Shown one piece after another: positions 50,075-57,603 of a DNA stretch of 64,000 nt. Position 1 is the first letter of the stretch. Each line of letters begins with the position of its first letter. The notes beneath the pieces were generated by a model, which was not told where the DNA came from, searched no databases, and saw only the letters and a list, made by a program, of their open reading frames with translations. This stretch comes from Staphylococcus ratti (GTDB taxonomy: Bacteria; Bacillota; Bacilli; Staphylococcales; Staphylococcaceae): positions 1,798,001 through 1,862,000 of the forward strand of contig NZ_CP086654.1 of NCBI RefSeq assembly GCF_020883535.1, given 5' to 3'. Made by a program: the position numbers and the translations under genes.

Positions 50075-51457
50075 TTATTTTATGCTTCCCCATAATGGTC
50101 CTAAGCTGCCATCTGGTTTGATTTGTCTAATTGGCATATACACTTCATAACCAGAATTAGTCATCCAACTAATCCATACAAAACCATCATTTTTTTGAAC
50201 TTCTGTATAATTTACAGTTTGACCCTTCTTAAGAACCCCTGCTTGTTGGAAATTTCTTCCTGGTCCTGTTCTTCGAGTAATAATTCCTTGTGGCACTTGA
50301 CAAGTAAAACTTCCTTTTTCTGTTTTCCACAAGATACCATATTTGTTCTTATTCCAACCTTGAGGAGCTGTTTTTGTCTTAGGTTTAGCAGAGCTTCCTA
50401 GACCTGTTTTTATAGCAGCTCCGCTAATAGCAGAGGCAATATCTTTGCAATAGGCGTCAATATTATTTTTAATTTTACTCATATCTCCACTGTTAGTGAT
50501 AAACCCTAATTCAACAAGTCTGTAGTTGATTCCAATTTGTTTAGCCACATTACAGTTTAATAAATTAGAACGTCCTGTAATGCCTCTAATAGTCCCTACA
50601 TGCTTCTCAATTGCTTTCTGAATACCTGTGTCTACACTGTCAGCTTTTAAGCCATAAGGAATGATTGTATGTCCGCCACTTGCGCTTGCTCCTGCAGCAT
50701 CTAAATGGAACTCTACCACAATGTCATAGCCTTGGTTTTTAACCCAGTATAAACCATAATCTCTAGTGTTCCCAATATTTTGTCCATGAGCAGTATCTTG
50801 GAATATGTCTTGAGACTGATTGTTTCCGCCATACAATGCAACTTCATGACCTTCTTTTTCAAGATAAGCCTTAACTCTTTTGGTTACATTTGCACGAATA
50901 AAATCACGCTCATTTGTACCATTTCCCACTGCACCTGGATCACTGTATCCATGCCCTGCCACAAGCATAATTTTACGCTTCTTGCTAGGAGTTTTAATAT
51001 CTGAAACTGTTTTAATAGCTCCAGAAGATGAAGGAGTATTGCTTACTGGCGGGACTAAGAAATGTGTTAAACCTGAATAATCGTCCCATCTTAATCTTGC
51101 AGGTGTATTTGCATTACCATCAAAGTTTTGTTCTAATACTTGGAAACTTCTAGCGTTTCCTCCATTATAAACCAGACCAATATGTCCCCATCGAGCATAT
51201 TGTTTTTCAGTCCAAACAGCTATCCAACCTTTCTTTGGTACTGTGCTTGCTTCGTTTCTAATAACTTTCCATCCAGCAGGAAGTGAGTTAGAGGGAGCGT
51301 CTTTAGCATTTCCCCACATACGAGTCTTTCCATCTGTCATTCTATAAACATAGTCAACAGCTAAATCCATACATTGGAAGGCATAATAACCATCAAAATC
51401 AACATATTTCCCAACATAGCTGTTTACTAAACTATCAATCTGTGCTTGAGTTTTCAT
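50075..51457 (-). CDS. Phage endolysin: CHAP, Amidase_3 and SH3b domains
   Basis: 460 residues. The CHAP endopeptidase has its Cys in YYAFQCMDLAVDYV and His in RWGHIGLVY. Amidase_3 (about residues 160-345) begins MLVAGHGYSDPGAVG and has VVEFHLDAAG and YRLVELGFITNSGD with zinc-ligand His and Glu. A C-terminal SH3b_5 wall-binding domain (TRRTGPGRNFQQAGVLKKG) follows. It lyses the host after holin opens the membrane. The start is the ATG after AGGGGG, overlapping the holin gene end. It looks intact. Confidence 0.95.
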   Translation of the reverse strand: MKTQAQIDSLVNSYVGKYVDFDGYYAFQCMDLAVDYVYRMTDGKTRMWGNAKDAPSNSLPAGWKVIRNEASTVPKKGWIAVWTEKQYARWGHIGLVYNGGNARSFQVLEQNFDGNANTPARLRWDDYSGLTHFLVPPVSNTPSSSGAIKTVSDIKTPSKKRKIMLVAGHGYSDPGAVGNGTNERDFIRANVTKRVKAYLEKEGHEVALYGGNNQSQDIFQDTAHGQNIGNTRDYGLYWVKNQGYDIVVEFHLDAAGASASGGHTIIPYGLKADSVDTGIQKAIEKHVGTIRGITGRSNLLNCNVAKQIGINYRLVELGFITNSGDMSKIKNNIDAYCKDIASAISGAAIKTGLGSSAKPKTKTAPQGWNKNKYGILWKTEKGSFTCQVPQGIITRRTGPGRNFQQAGVLKKGQTVNYTEVQKNDGFVWISWMTNSGYEVYMPIRQIKPDGSLGPLWGSIK

Positions 51458-51933
51458 CTGCAACTACCCCCTCAACACTTTCATGAACATCTAATTTAAC
51501 TCCAGAGTTGTTGATGTCTGAATCATAATTACTCACAAGTCTTGTATTGTCCTCAACATCTCTTAAACCTTCTTCATGCTCAACCACTTCTTTTTGTAGC
51601 TCATCAACATACTCAGGAGCATGATATTTAAGAGCGCCTTGAGATTTGTTTTGTGATTCCCAGTTAACATATTCTTCTGGATTGCTACTGTCTCTAGGTT
51701 TCTGATACGTCTGCGCAATGCCCGTGTCAGCCACCCCCTTTGTGGTAGGGTCTGTGATGATACCTAAACCAGCAAGCAACATTAAAATAGTGCCAATAAC
51801 ACCGCTAATTTGTTCTAACTGATTTGATAAATCTATTCCGAAAACTTCTGTAACTTGTTTAATAAAAAGTAAAACGGCACTTACTAAACTTGTCCGCCTT
51901 GTTTTGAAATCTTAGTTTCCAATTAATATCCAT
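51435..51933 (-). pseudogene. Phage holin with a frameshift near the 5' end
   Basis: An ATG at 51933 behind AGGAGA opens MDINWKLRFQNKA, the usual start of phi11-type holins, but the frame then goes out and stops. The rest of the protein (SLVSAVLLFIKQVTEVFG, then MLLAGLGIITDPTTKGVAD) continues in another frame to 51435. Intact relatives read KAVLTGLV at the junction, so a few bases appear to be lost there. Without the full first transmembrane segment the holin should not work, unless a sequencing error is present. Confidence 0.8.
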
Positions 51934-51952
51934 TAAATTCATCTCCTAAAAT

Positions 51953-51981
51953 AAAAAGCCGACTACGTTAATAGTCGACTT
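51953..51981 (-). terminator. Terminator after the collagen-like baseplate gene
   Basis: AAGTCGACTA pairs with TAGTCGGCTT and runs into TTTTTATTTT on the minus strand, overlapping the stop codon region. Confidence 0.75.
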
Positions 51982-53215
51982 ATAGTATGATTGTGCAATT
52001 GATTGGGTAGAAATCGCTGTCTGTCATTGAAGATGAGGCGTATGAAGTATTTTCCATAACCACACCTCCACTTGTATTTATGCCCCAACGTATATTTGAA
52101 GCTACCCCGCCTTTGTTACTTCCAATTTGTGAGAATGGGAAGATGTCGCTAATATAAGTTGATATGTTTGAGGGCAGTTGTCCAATGGTCACATTCGGCT
52201 TGGTAATACCTTTAACAGCACCTTTCAACGTCAATATATATGCGCCATCAAGATTGATTAATCTATATTTTGGCGTGTATGACGAGCCGTATTCAACTAC
52301 GCCGTTGATTAAAGTGAAGTTAATCCACCCTGTATCACTTTTGATAGGCGAAGTGCCAGCGGGTCCTTGTGGTCCTGTGTCGCCTTTAGGACCTTGTAAA
52401 CCTCTTAAACCTTGCACACCAGTATCGCCTTTAGGTCCAGCGGGTCCAACATCACCTTGAGGGCCCGCTTCTCCTCGCGGTCCTGCTTGTCCAGTCTCTC
52501 CCTTAGGTCCTTGTACACCTTGAGGACCAATGTCTCCTTTCTCGCCTCGTTCCCCTTTAGCGCCAGGCTCGCCTTTCTGTCCTTGTGGTCCTGCTACACC
52601 TTGTATGCCTTGCTCGCCTTGTGGTCCAACATCGCCCTTAGGTCCACGCTCTCCAGTTAGACCAGTGTCGCCCTTAGCGCCTTTGAATAAATCTGCGTGT
52701 TCGCTTAAATATTCAAACACATCATTTTTCAACTTTGGCTCAAAGTCATCACCTAACAATTGAATAGCGTTCTCTTTAACGATTCTTCTCACGGCGTCGT
52801 CAACAAGTGTTACAGTTACCTCTTTTTGTACAGCTTTCTCTACGCCACTATCAACAATGTTGAATGAGAAGTTTGCAACGTGAATAGATTGTCTTTCGTT
52901 TTCTAAAAATAACTTACAATCAACCTTACCAACGTGTTTTATCACTTTGACAGGCACGTTGTATTGAACTAGCCCACTTGCAGGCATTAGCTTTTCGACA
53001 GGTTAATTTAACATAATCGAACCGTCTTCTAAAAATAAATCCAGCTTCGGTTGCATATCTGTTTTAGTTAAATCTACTGGCTTACCCTCGTAGTTTATTC
53101 TGATACGTACAACAACCGTATTTTCATCTTCTGTATAGAAGCGACTTCCAATGTCGCCCACAGATACATCTTTGTTGTTTATATTGGTTGTAACATTGGC
53201 TATTTTATATACCAT
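51980..53215 (-). pseudogene. BppU-like baseplate protein with collagen-like stalk, split by an in-frame stop
   Basis: The first 70 codons (VYKIANVTTNINNKDVSVGD, then FYTEDENTVVVRIRINYEG) end at TAA (53003-53005), and the same frame continues PVEKLMPASGLVQYNVPVKV. Intact phi11-type relatives have Glu near this point (...KNEP), so GAA to TAA is the simplest change. The remainder has about 37 Gly-X-Y triplets, a collagen-like trimeric stalk, then a C-terminal head starting [12 protein letters not shown]. Re-initiation at the ATG at 52987 could make a truncated product. Confidence 0.8.
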
Positions 53216-53227
53216 TAATACACCTCA

Positions 53228-55135
53228 CTATTTGTATTTATCCCTAACGTAGTAAACACCTTTTAGCCCAATCTTTTTGTAGAATGCGCTAATATTGGTC
53301 GCTTGATGATGACACCATTCAATAGCAGTAGCATATTGATGTGTGGCAGGTGCTTTAGGATTCCATCGCATGCGGTACAAAGTGTTTTGCCCTTTGTCTA
53401 TATAGTCACGTCTTACGAATTTAGCACCACCAATAATCGCTTTAGGTGGTGATGTCCACCCTTTACTACGGGCAAAAGGTATTGCATTGTTAGGATTGTT
53501 GTCGAATGCACCAATACCAAAGTAGTTATAAACCCCTGCATTGCCACTCGCAAAGTAAGACCTACCATTACCACTTTCTAATAAAGCGTGGGCTATAAGA
53601 TAAATCTCGTTAATGTTGTACTTCTTACAACCCTCTGCAAACGCCTTACCTTGACCTGACAACGTGCCTTTACCTTGTAGAATCTTGTTCAACTTATCGA
53701 CAGAAATGCCTTGATACTTACCTAAGTTAAGCATTTGATAGCGTTGTGTGCCTGAATCCCAAATTGTATTAGGATTCATATATTTGCTCGTTTCCGAACG
53801 TGACGCATTACCCCGGCCCCATGTATATGACTTTTGAGGCATGCCTCTTGCCATTTGTAAGTCGAGTGCTTTTTGGAAAGTAAAAGGACTTTTCTCTACT
53901 ACAATTTCGGGAGCCTTACTAGGTTCTTTAGACTTCGGAGCCGTACCAGTGCTTGGCGTATCTACTGTGGTTGTATTGCTGATTCTTATCTTCATTTTTG
54001 TGGTCGTGGTCGTGATTGTCTCTCTCATCAACTTATCTTTATTTAGATACAGATTGATGATTTTCTTCTCAACCTCATCATATTTGCTTTCATCAGGTAT
54101 GCCATTTTTAATCAAGTCATAATTAATCAAATCTTTCATCGTACGCCAAATGTTTTGGTCTACCTTAATACTACTTCGGGATAATTTCAAATCTGTCCAA
54201 CCTAACATCCAAACGCCATAAATCAAAGCCCTTATTTGATTAAGCATGAATTGACGCTTGCCCTCAGTTTGTCCACCGCACACCTCTACAACTAACCAAC
54301 CAGGATATTGTGGCGCTTCTCTGTCATACGGTCTAGGTGTCCACACACGCTCTCTGTCGACGTATACATGCGGGTATTCACCCTCTTCAATGTATTTGTT
54401 ACGTTGTAGGTATAATTCCTCTACAGACCGCAAATGCGATGATTCTTTTATATATATACCTTTAGGCTTAGGTTGCATATTGCCGTATGCTACATAATGG
54501 TCAATATACTCAAGTTTTTCATCTAACATACTACTAAACGACGTATATTGCACTTTCTTGATTTCTTTGAATTCAGGCTTTTTAGCTTCTCCTGTAGTGG
54601 TTAATTTATCGTTTTTATTAGGTTTGATATTCGGTTTGATGTCCGTTGGCGTTTTAGGGTCGGTAGCTTCTGGGTGGTATGCAGGACGCACGAAACCCGT
54701 CACACTAACATAACCGTGTTTTTCCAAACTCGCAGCACTTCCCGCATTGTAGTTAGGAGGCCTTTCATAATGCTTCCAATTTTGGTCAACACTAGTAAAC
54801 GCATTCTCGTCGGACGGTCCGACTACAATTGCGGTATGACCAGCGTAACCTATACCATTCCCAGGGTGCCAAACTGCAATGTCACCAGGCTTTGGTACAA
54901 AACCTCTTGTATATCTAATAAATTTAAATCCTTTAGGGTATTTATAGTAAGCCATGTGCATAGCGTTACCCCAAGTAATAAAGTTCCAATAAGTCCTAAA
55001 AATATAGTTAGGTAAGTCCCAACATTGTGGACCATATCTACCGTCTATATCTAGCCGTTTTCCTAATCTATATTTAGCCCATGCCGCCACTTCACTAGCT
55101 GTGGGCTTTCTTGTACGAGGGTTTGGTAATCCCAT
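53228..55135 (-). CDS. Virion-associated cell-wall hydrolase: CHAP and glucosaminidase
   Basis: 635 residues. The N-terminal CHAP domain has Cys38 (GRYGPQCWDLPNY) and His100 (IGYAGHTAIVVG). A middle region of about 250 residues contains a YPGWLVVEVCGG stretch and a Thr/Ser-rich linker. The C-terminal LYZ2-type glucosaminidase has IAHALLESGNGRSYFA (catalytic Glu) and YNYFGIGAFDNNP. It corresponds to the tail-tip lysin of phi11-like phages and opens the wall for DNA entry. Confidence 0.92.
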   Translation of the reverse strand: MGLPNPRTRKPTASEVAAWAKYRLGKRLDIDGRYGPQCWDLPNYIFRTYWNFITWGNAMHMAYYKYPKGFKFIRYTRGFVPKPGDIAVWHPGNGIGYAGHTAIVVGPSDENAFTSVDQNWKHYERPPNYNAGSAASLEKHGYVSVTGFVRPAYHPEATDPKTPTDIKPNIKPNKNDKLTTTGEAKKPEFKEIKKVQYTSFSSMLDEKLEYIDHYVAYGNMQPKPKGIYIKESSHLRSVEELYLQRNKYIEEGEYPHVYVDRERVWTPRPYDREAPQYPGWLVVEVCGGQTEGKRQFMLNQIRALIYGVWMLGWTDLKLSRSSIKVDQNIWRTMKDLINYDLIKNGIPDESKYDEVEKKIINLYLNKDKLMRETITTTTTKMKIRISNTTTVDTPSTGTAPKSKEPSKAPEIVVEKSPFTFQKALDLQMARGMPQKSYTWGRGNASRSETSKYMNPNTIWDSGTQRYQMLNLGKYQGISVDKLNKILQGKGTLSGQGKAFAEGCKKYNINEIYLIAHALLESGNGRSYFASGNAGVYNYFGIGAFDNNPNNAIPFARSKGWTSPPKAIIGGAKFVRRDYIDKGQNTLYRMRWNPKAPATHQYATAIEWCHHQATNISAFYKKIGLKGVYYVRDKYK

Positions 55136-55158
55136 TTATGCACCTCTTTTCTGCATAA

Positions 55159-55188
55159 TAAAAAGCCGACGCATAAGCGTCGACTTTC
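55159..55188 (-). terminator. Hairpin after the 16-residue peptide gene
   Basis: AAAGTCGACGC pairs with GCGTCGGCTTT, followed by TTATT on the minus strand. It lies inside the tail-gene run, before the virion lysin gene. Confidence 0.7.
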
Positions 55189-55193
55189 TTTAA

Positions 55194-55244
55194 CTATTTA
55201 CAAATGCCAAACCAGAAGCACGTCCAAAAACTGTATCCAAACAT
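55194..55244 (-). CDS. 16-residue hydrophobic peptide in the tail module
   Basis: An ATG 7 bases after TAAGGAGGTG opens MFGYSFWTCFWFGICK and then TAG. The Shine-Dalgarno is one of the strongest in the prophage, yet the product is tiny and almost wholly aromatic and hydrophobic. A terminator follows at once. It may be a real micropeptide or a translation-coupling leader. Confidence 0.5.
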   Translation of the reverse strand: MFGYSFWTCFWFGICK

Positions 55245-55257
55245 GGCGCTCACCTCC

Positions 55258-55557
55258 TTAAATTCCCATAAGCATACGTAATACAGCTATGACAATCGTA
55301 CTTAAAATAGTGCCTATTAATCCGAGAACCCACATTTTGATTTCTCTTATGTTTTTGGCGTTCTTCTCTTTGGTGCGGTGTTCTTCTTCTCGGTCACGCC
55401 TCATTTCCTCCAGCGTCCAATCGAGCTTTTCTCCGACTTTTTCTTGAGTTTTCAAACTAATTTCGATTCTGTCCAGCTTGTTGAATACCGTCTTGTCGTT
55501 TTCTTCTAAACGTCTTATTCGGAATTCGTGTTCTTTATTTTTATAAAATCCAAACAC
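55258..55557 (-). CDS. DUF2951 phage protein
   Basis: 99 residues beginning with GTG after TAGGTGG. It is mostly a charged coiled coil (EFRIRRLEENDKTVFNKLDR) with one C-terminal transmembrane segment (WVLGLIGTILSTIVIAVLRM). This is the DUF2951 layout found between tail and lysis genes of staphylococcal phages. The function is unknown. Confidence 0.8.
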   Translation of the reverse strand: MFGFYKNKEHEFRIRRLEENDKTVFNKLDRIEISLKTQEKVGEKLDWTLEEMRRDREEEHRTKEKNAKNIREIKMWVLGLIGTILSTIVIAVLRMLMGI

Positions 55558-55570
55558 TGCGCCACCTACT

Positions 55571-55708
55571 TTATTCCACCTCTACGTAGTCCTCGCCGGT
55601 CAATTCTTTATATTCTTCTTTCGTCACCCAGCCACAACGTACGAAGATTTTAAATTTTTCATTCGTAAAACGACCTTCTTTGTACCACTTAATGACCCAT
55701 TTACCCAT
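55571..55708 (-). CDS. XkdX-family phage protein
   Basis: 45 residues starting MGKWVIKWYKEGRFTNEKF and ending EEYKELTGEDYVEVE, matching the short XkdX family. It starts 2 bases after the stop of the upstream gene, so it is translationally coupled. The function is unknown. Confidence 0.85.
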   Translation of the reverse strand: MGKWVIKWYKEGRFTNEKFKIFVRCGWVTKEEYKELTGEDYVEVE

Positions 55709-55710
55709 AA

Positions 55711-56061
55711 TTATTTACCTCCTTGAATGCTTGCTACTTGTTCAGTCAAATCAACGAAAGCTGTTTCCATTGACTCGACTTTTGATTTTGTTTCTGCTAA
55801 TTGCGTCGTCAATTCCATAATCATTTGGTCTTTAATATCGACCACTTCTTCCCCTGGTTGATGTTGCTTTTCGAAGTCCTCTTTAGAAGTACCAACCCAT
55901 TTGTTTTGACTTACATCAAAATAAAACGGTTGATACAAACCGTCGGGCACTGGTATTTCAGTATATTCAAAATCAGGGTAAACACTTTCACCCTCACTAT
56001 TCGTCATGACCAAAAAAGGTTGTCCGTTTGATACGTTATAAACCACTTTTACTACTTTCAC
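55711..56061 (-). CDS. Small phage structural protein with C-terminal coiled coil
   Basis: 116 residues: a beta-rich N-terminal half (VYPDFEYTEIPVPDGLYQPF) and a heptad-patterned C-terminal helix (LAETKSKVESMETAFVDLTE). It lies directly between the baseplate gene and XkdX. Similar DUF2977-like proteins occur here in other staphylococcal phages, but I am not certain of the family. Confidence 0.7.
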   Translation of the reverse strand: MKVVKVVYNVSNGQPFLVMTNSEGESVYPDFEYTEIPVPDGLYQPFYFDVSQNKWVGTSKEDFEKQHQPGEEVVDIKDQMIMELTTQLAETKSKVESMETAFVDLTEQVASIQGGK

Positions 56062-57603
56062 CTAATCACTCCAATTTGTTTCGCCGTAGAAATAGCTTGT
56101 TGTTCTCCAACCACTTGTGTCGCCATTTACATAAAACCTAACCTCTCCACTAGGGCGGATAGTAATATAACCACCCGCAAATACCGTTGATACTGGCACT
56201 CGCACTGGGAACGATTGAGAATATTTTGTAAATGTATTAGGCAGTTGGGCGATGATTTGACCGCTTGTTACGTTCGACCCGTTTAATCGTAGGTAGTTCG
56301 TTGTCACGCTTCCGTTCGTGACTTTGCGATACGAGCACTTAAAGCCCGTTTCTTCTCCGTCACTATTAAACGCAGTATTAGCTTTAGCGCCATTTAGCAA
56401 ATTAAACTCGACCCAACCAGTGTCGGTAGGAACGATGTTTTGCTTCCAGCCTTTCCACACGCCACCCCATTTAACATTAGTGATAAATTTGTCAGGGTTG
56501 CTATGTGGATAATATGTTAATAACCTGTAGTTCCCTACGCCGATATTAGTCATAACACCCGCATTCAATAAATCATTCGGAACGTTTTTGGCTTCCGAAA
56601 TACCGAAATACATGTGCGGTGTTTTAGCCAAAGCATTATCTAAGTCGTTAAAGTCGAATTGTTCAACAATTGCCATGTTGCCGTCATCGGAAGTTAGTTT
56701 ATACTTCTGCCAAGACAAATCACTTAACTTACTGTCAAGCGCTTCTGGCTTAACAAATCCGTCCGCTTCTAAAGTCTTTTTGAAGTCTGATACTTTCTCG
56801 TCAATCGTCGTGTTGGCGTCGGTAGCGTGCGAATCAAAGTCCGTTGTGCTTTGCTTAACAACTTCTTGGAATGATGTTTTAACCAACTCATAATTGGCGT
56901 CTACGTCATCACGTTTAGCACTGATTTGTCTAAGTGCGTCATCTCTAGCGTTATCAATATCAGTGCGAGCCTCTGTTTTAACCGACTTCAACTCATCGAG
57001 CGTTTGTTTTTGACTTAGGTTAATCTTTTCAACCGCTTCATTCGCAGTTTGTTTAATAAGCTCGATTAAGCTATTCAAGTCGCCCAAGTCCTTTTGTACT
57101 TGCTCAACTTTTTTCTCAATCGTTTCTCTTAAATCATCAAACATGCGGATATAGCTTACTTTAATGTCACTTTCGATTTGGTTAACCAAACTATCTCTGA
57201 CACTAAATGAAAATGTACCTAAGACGACTGTGTCATCTTTCCCCTCAAGTTTGGCGTCATTTAGGGATAAATAAACTTCTCCCAACACTGTCGAATTTGT
57301 GACATTCTTTAAAAACCATTGTGGCACTGTGACCCCAATCAAACCACGCATAGGGTCGATGAATTCAACGTCTAACACCCCTGATGTGGAGGGACGCTCA
57401 TTATCGACAGGTTTACCTTTGAAGAAAGCATAACCTTTAACATTTTGCTCTGATATGAGCAACGGTTTGTCATTTTTAGACACAATAAACTGAAATTGTG
57501 CCGTGTTTTTATCCAAATTGTAAAAGCCAATACCTCTGTCAGATATTGGCTTTAAATAAGGTTCTTCTTCTAAATTTATTTTCGCTACTTTTTGTAATTC
57601 CAC
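56062..57603 (-). CDS. BppU-type baseplate/receptor-binding protein with pyocin-knob domain
   Basis: 513 residues. The N-terminal BppU-like domain (IGFYNLDKNTAQFQFIVSKN) attaches to the baseplate; a long coiled coil spans about residues 150-280. A pyocin-knob-like domain (GVMTNIGVGNYRLLTYYPHS, then WGGVWKGWKQN) and a C-terminal head (DTGWVEFNLLNGAK) follow. The head resembles that of the collagen-like protein. It should help bind wall teichoic acid. It shares its final base with the next gene. Confidence 0.85.
   Translation of the reverse strand: MELQKVAKINLEEEPYLKPISDRGIGFYNLDKNTAQFQFIVSKNDKPLLISEQNVKGYAFFKGKPVDNERPSTSGVLDVEFIDPMRGLIGVTVPQWFLKNVTNSTVLGEVYLSLNDAKLEGKDDTVVLGTFSFSVRDSLVNQIESDIKVSYIRMFDDLRETIEKKVEQVQKDLGDLNSLIELIKQTANEAVEKINLSQKQTLDELKSVKTEARTDIDNARDDALRQISAKRDDVDANYELVKTSFQEVVKQSTTDFDSHATDANTTIDEKVSDFKKTLEADGFVKPEALDSKLSDLSWQKYKLTSDDGNMAIVEQFDFNDLDNALAKTPHMYFGISEAKNVPNDLLNAGVMTNIGVGNYRLLTYYPHSNPDKFITNVKWGGVWKGWKQNIVPTDTGWVEFNLLNGAKANTAFNSDGEETGFKCSYRKVTNGSVTTNYLRLNGSNVTSGQIIAQLPNTFTKYSQSFPVRVPVSTVFAGGYITIRPSGEVRFYVNGDTSGWRTTSYFYGETNWSD

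Noticed and set aside
51435-51782. A complete 115-residue holin-like protein
   Set aside because: It lacks the N-terminal MDINWKLRF segment, which is present upstream in another frame; the gene is frameshifted.
52164-52763. Proline- and serine-rich proteins on the plus strand opposite the collagen-like gene
   Set aside because: They are antisense reads of the Gly-X-Y repeats; the minus strand carries the recognisable phage protein.
53003-53215. A separate 70-residue phage protein
   Set aside because: It is the N-terminal part of the BppU-like protein in the same frame as the following region, interrupted by a single TAA.
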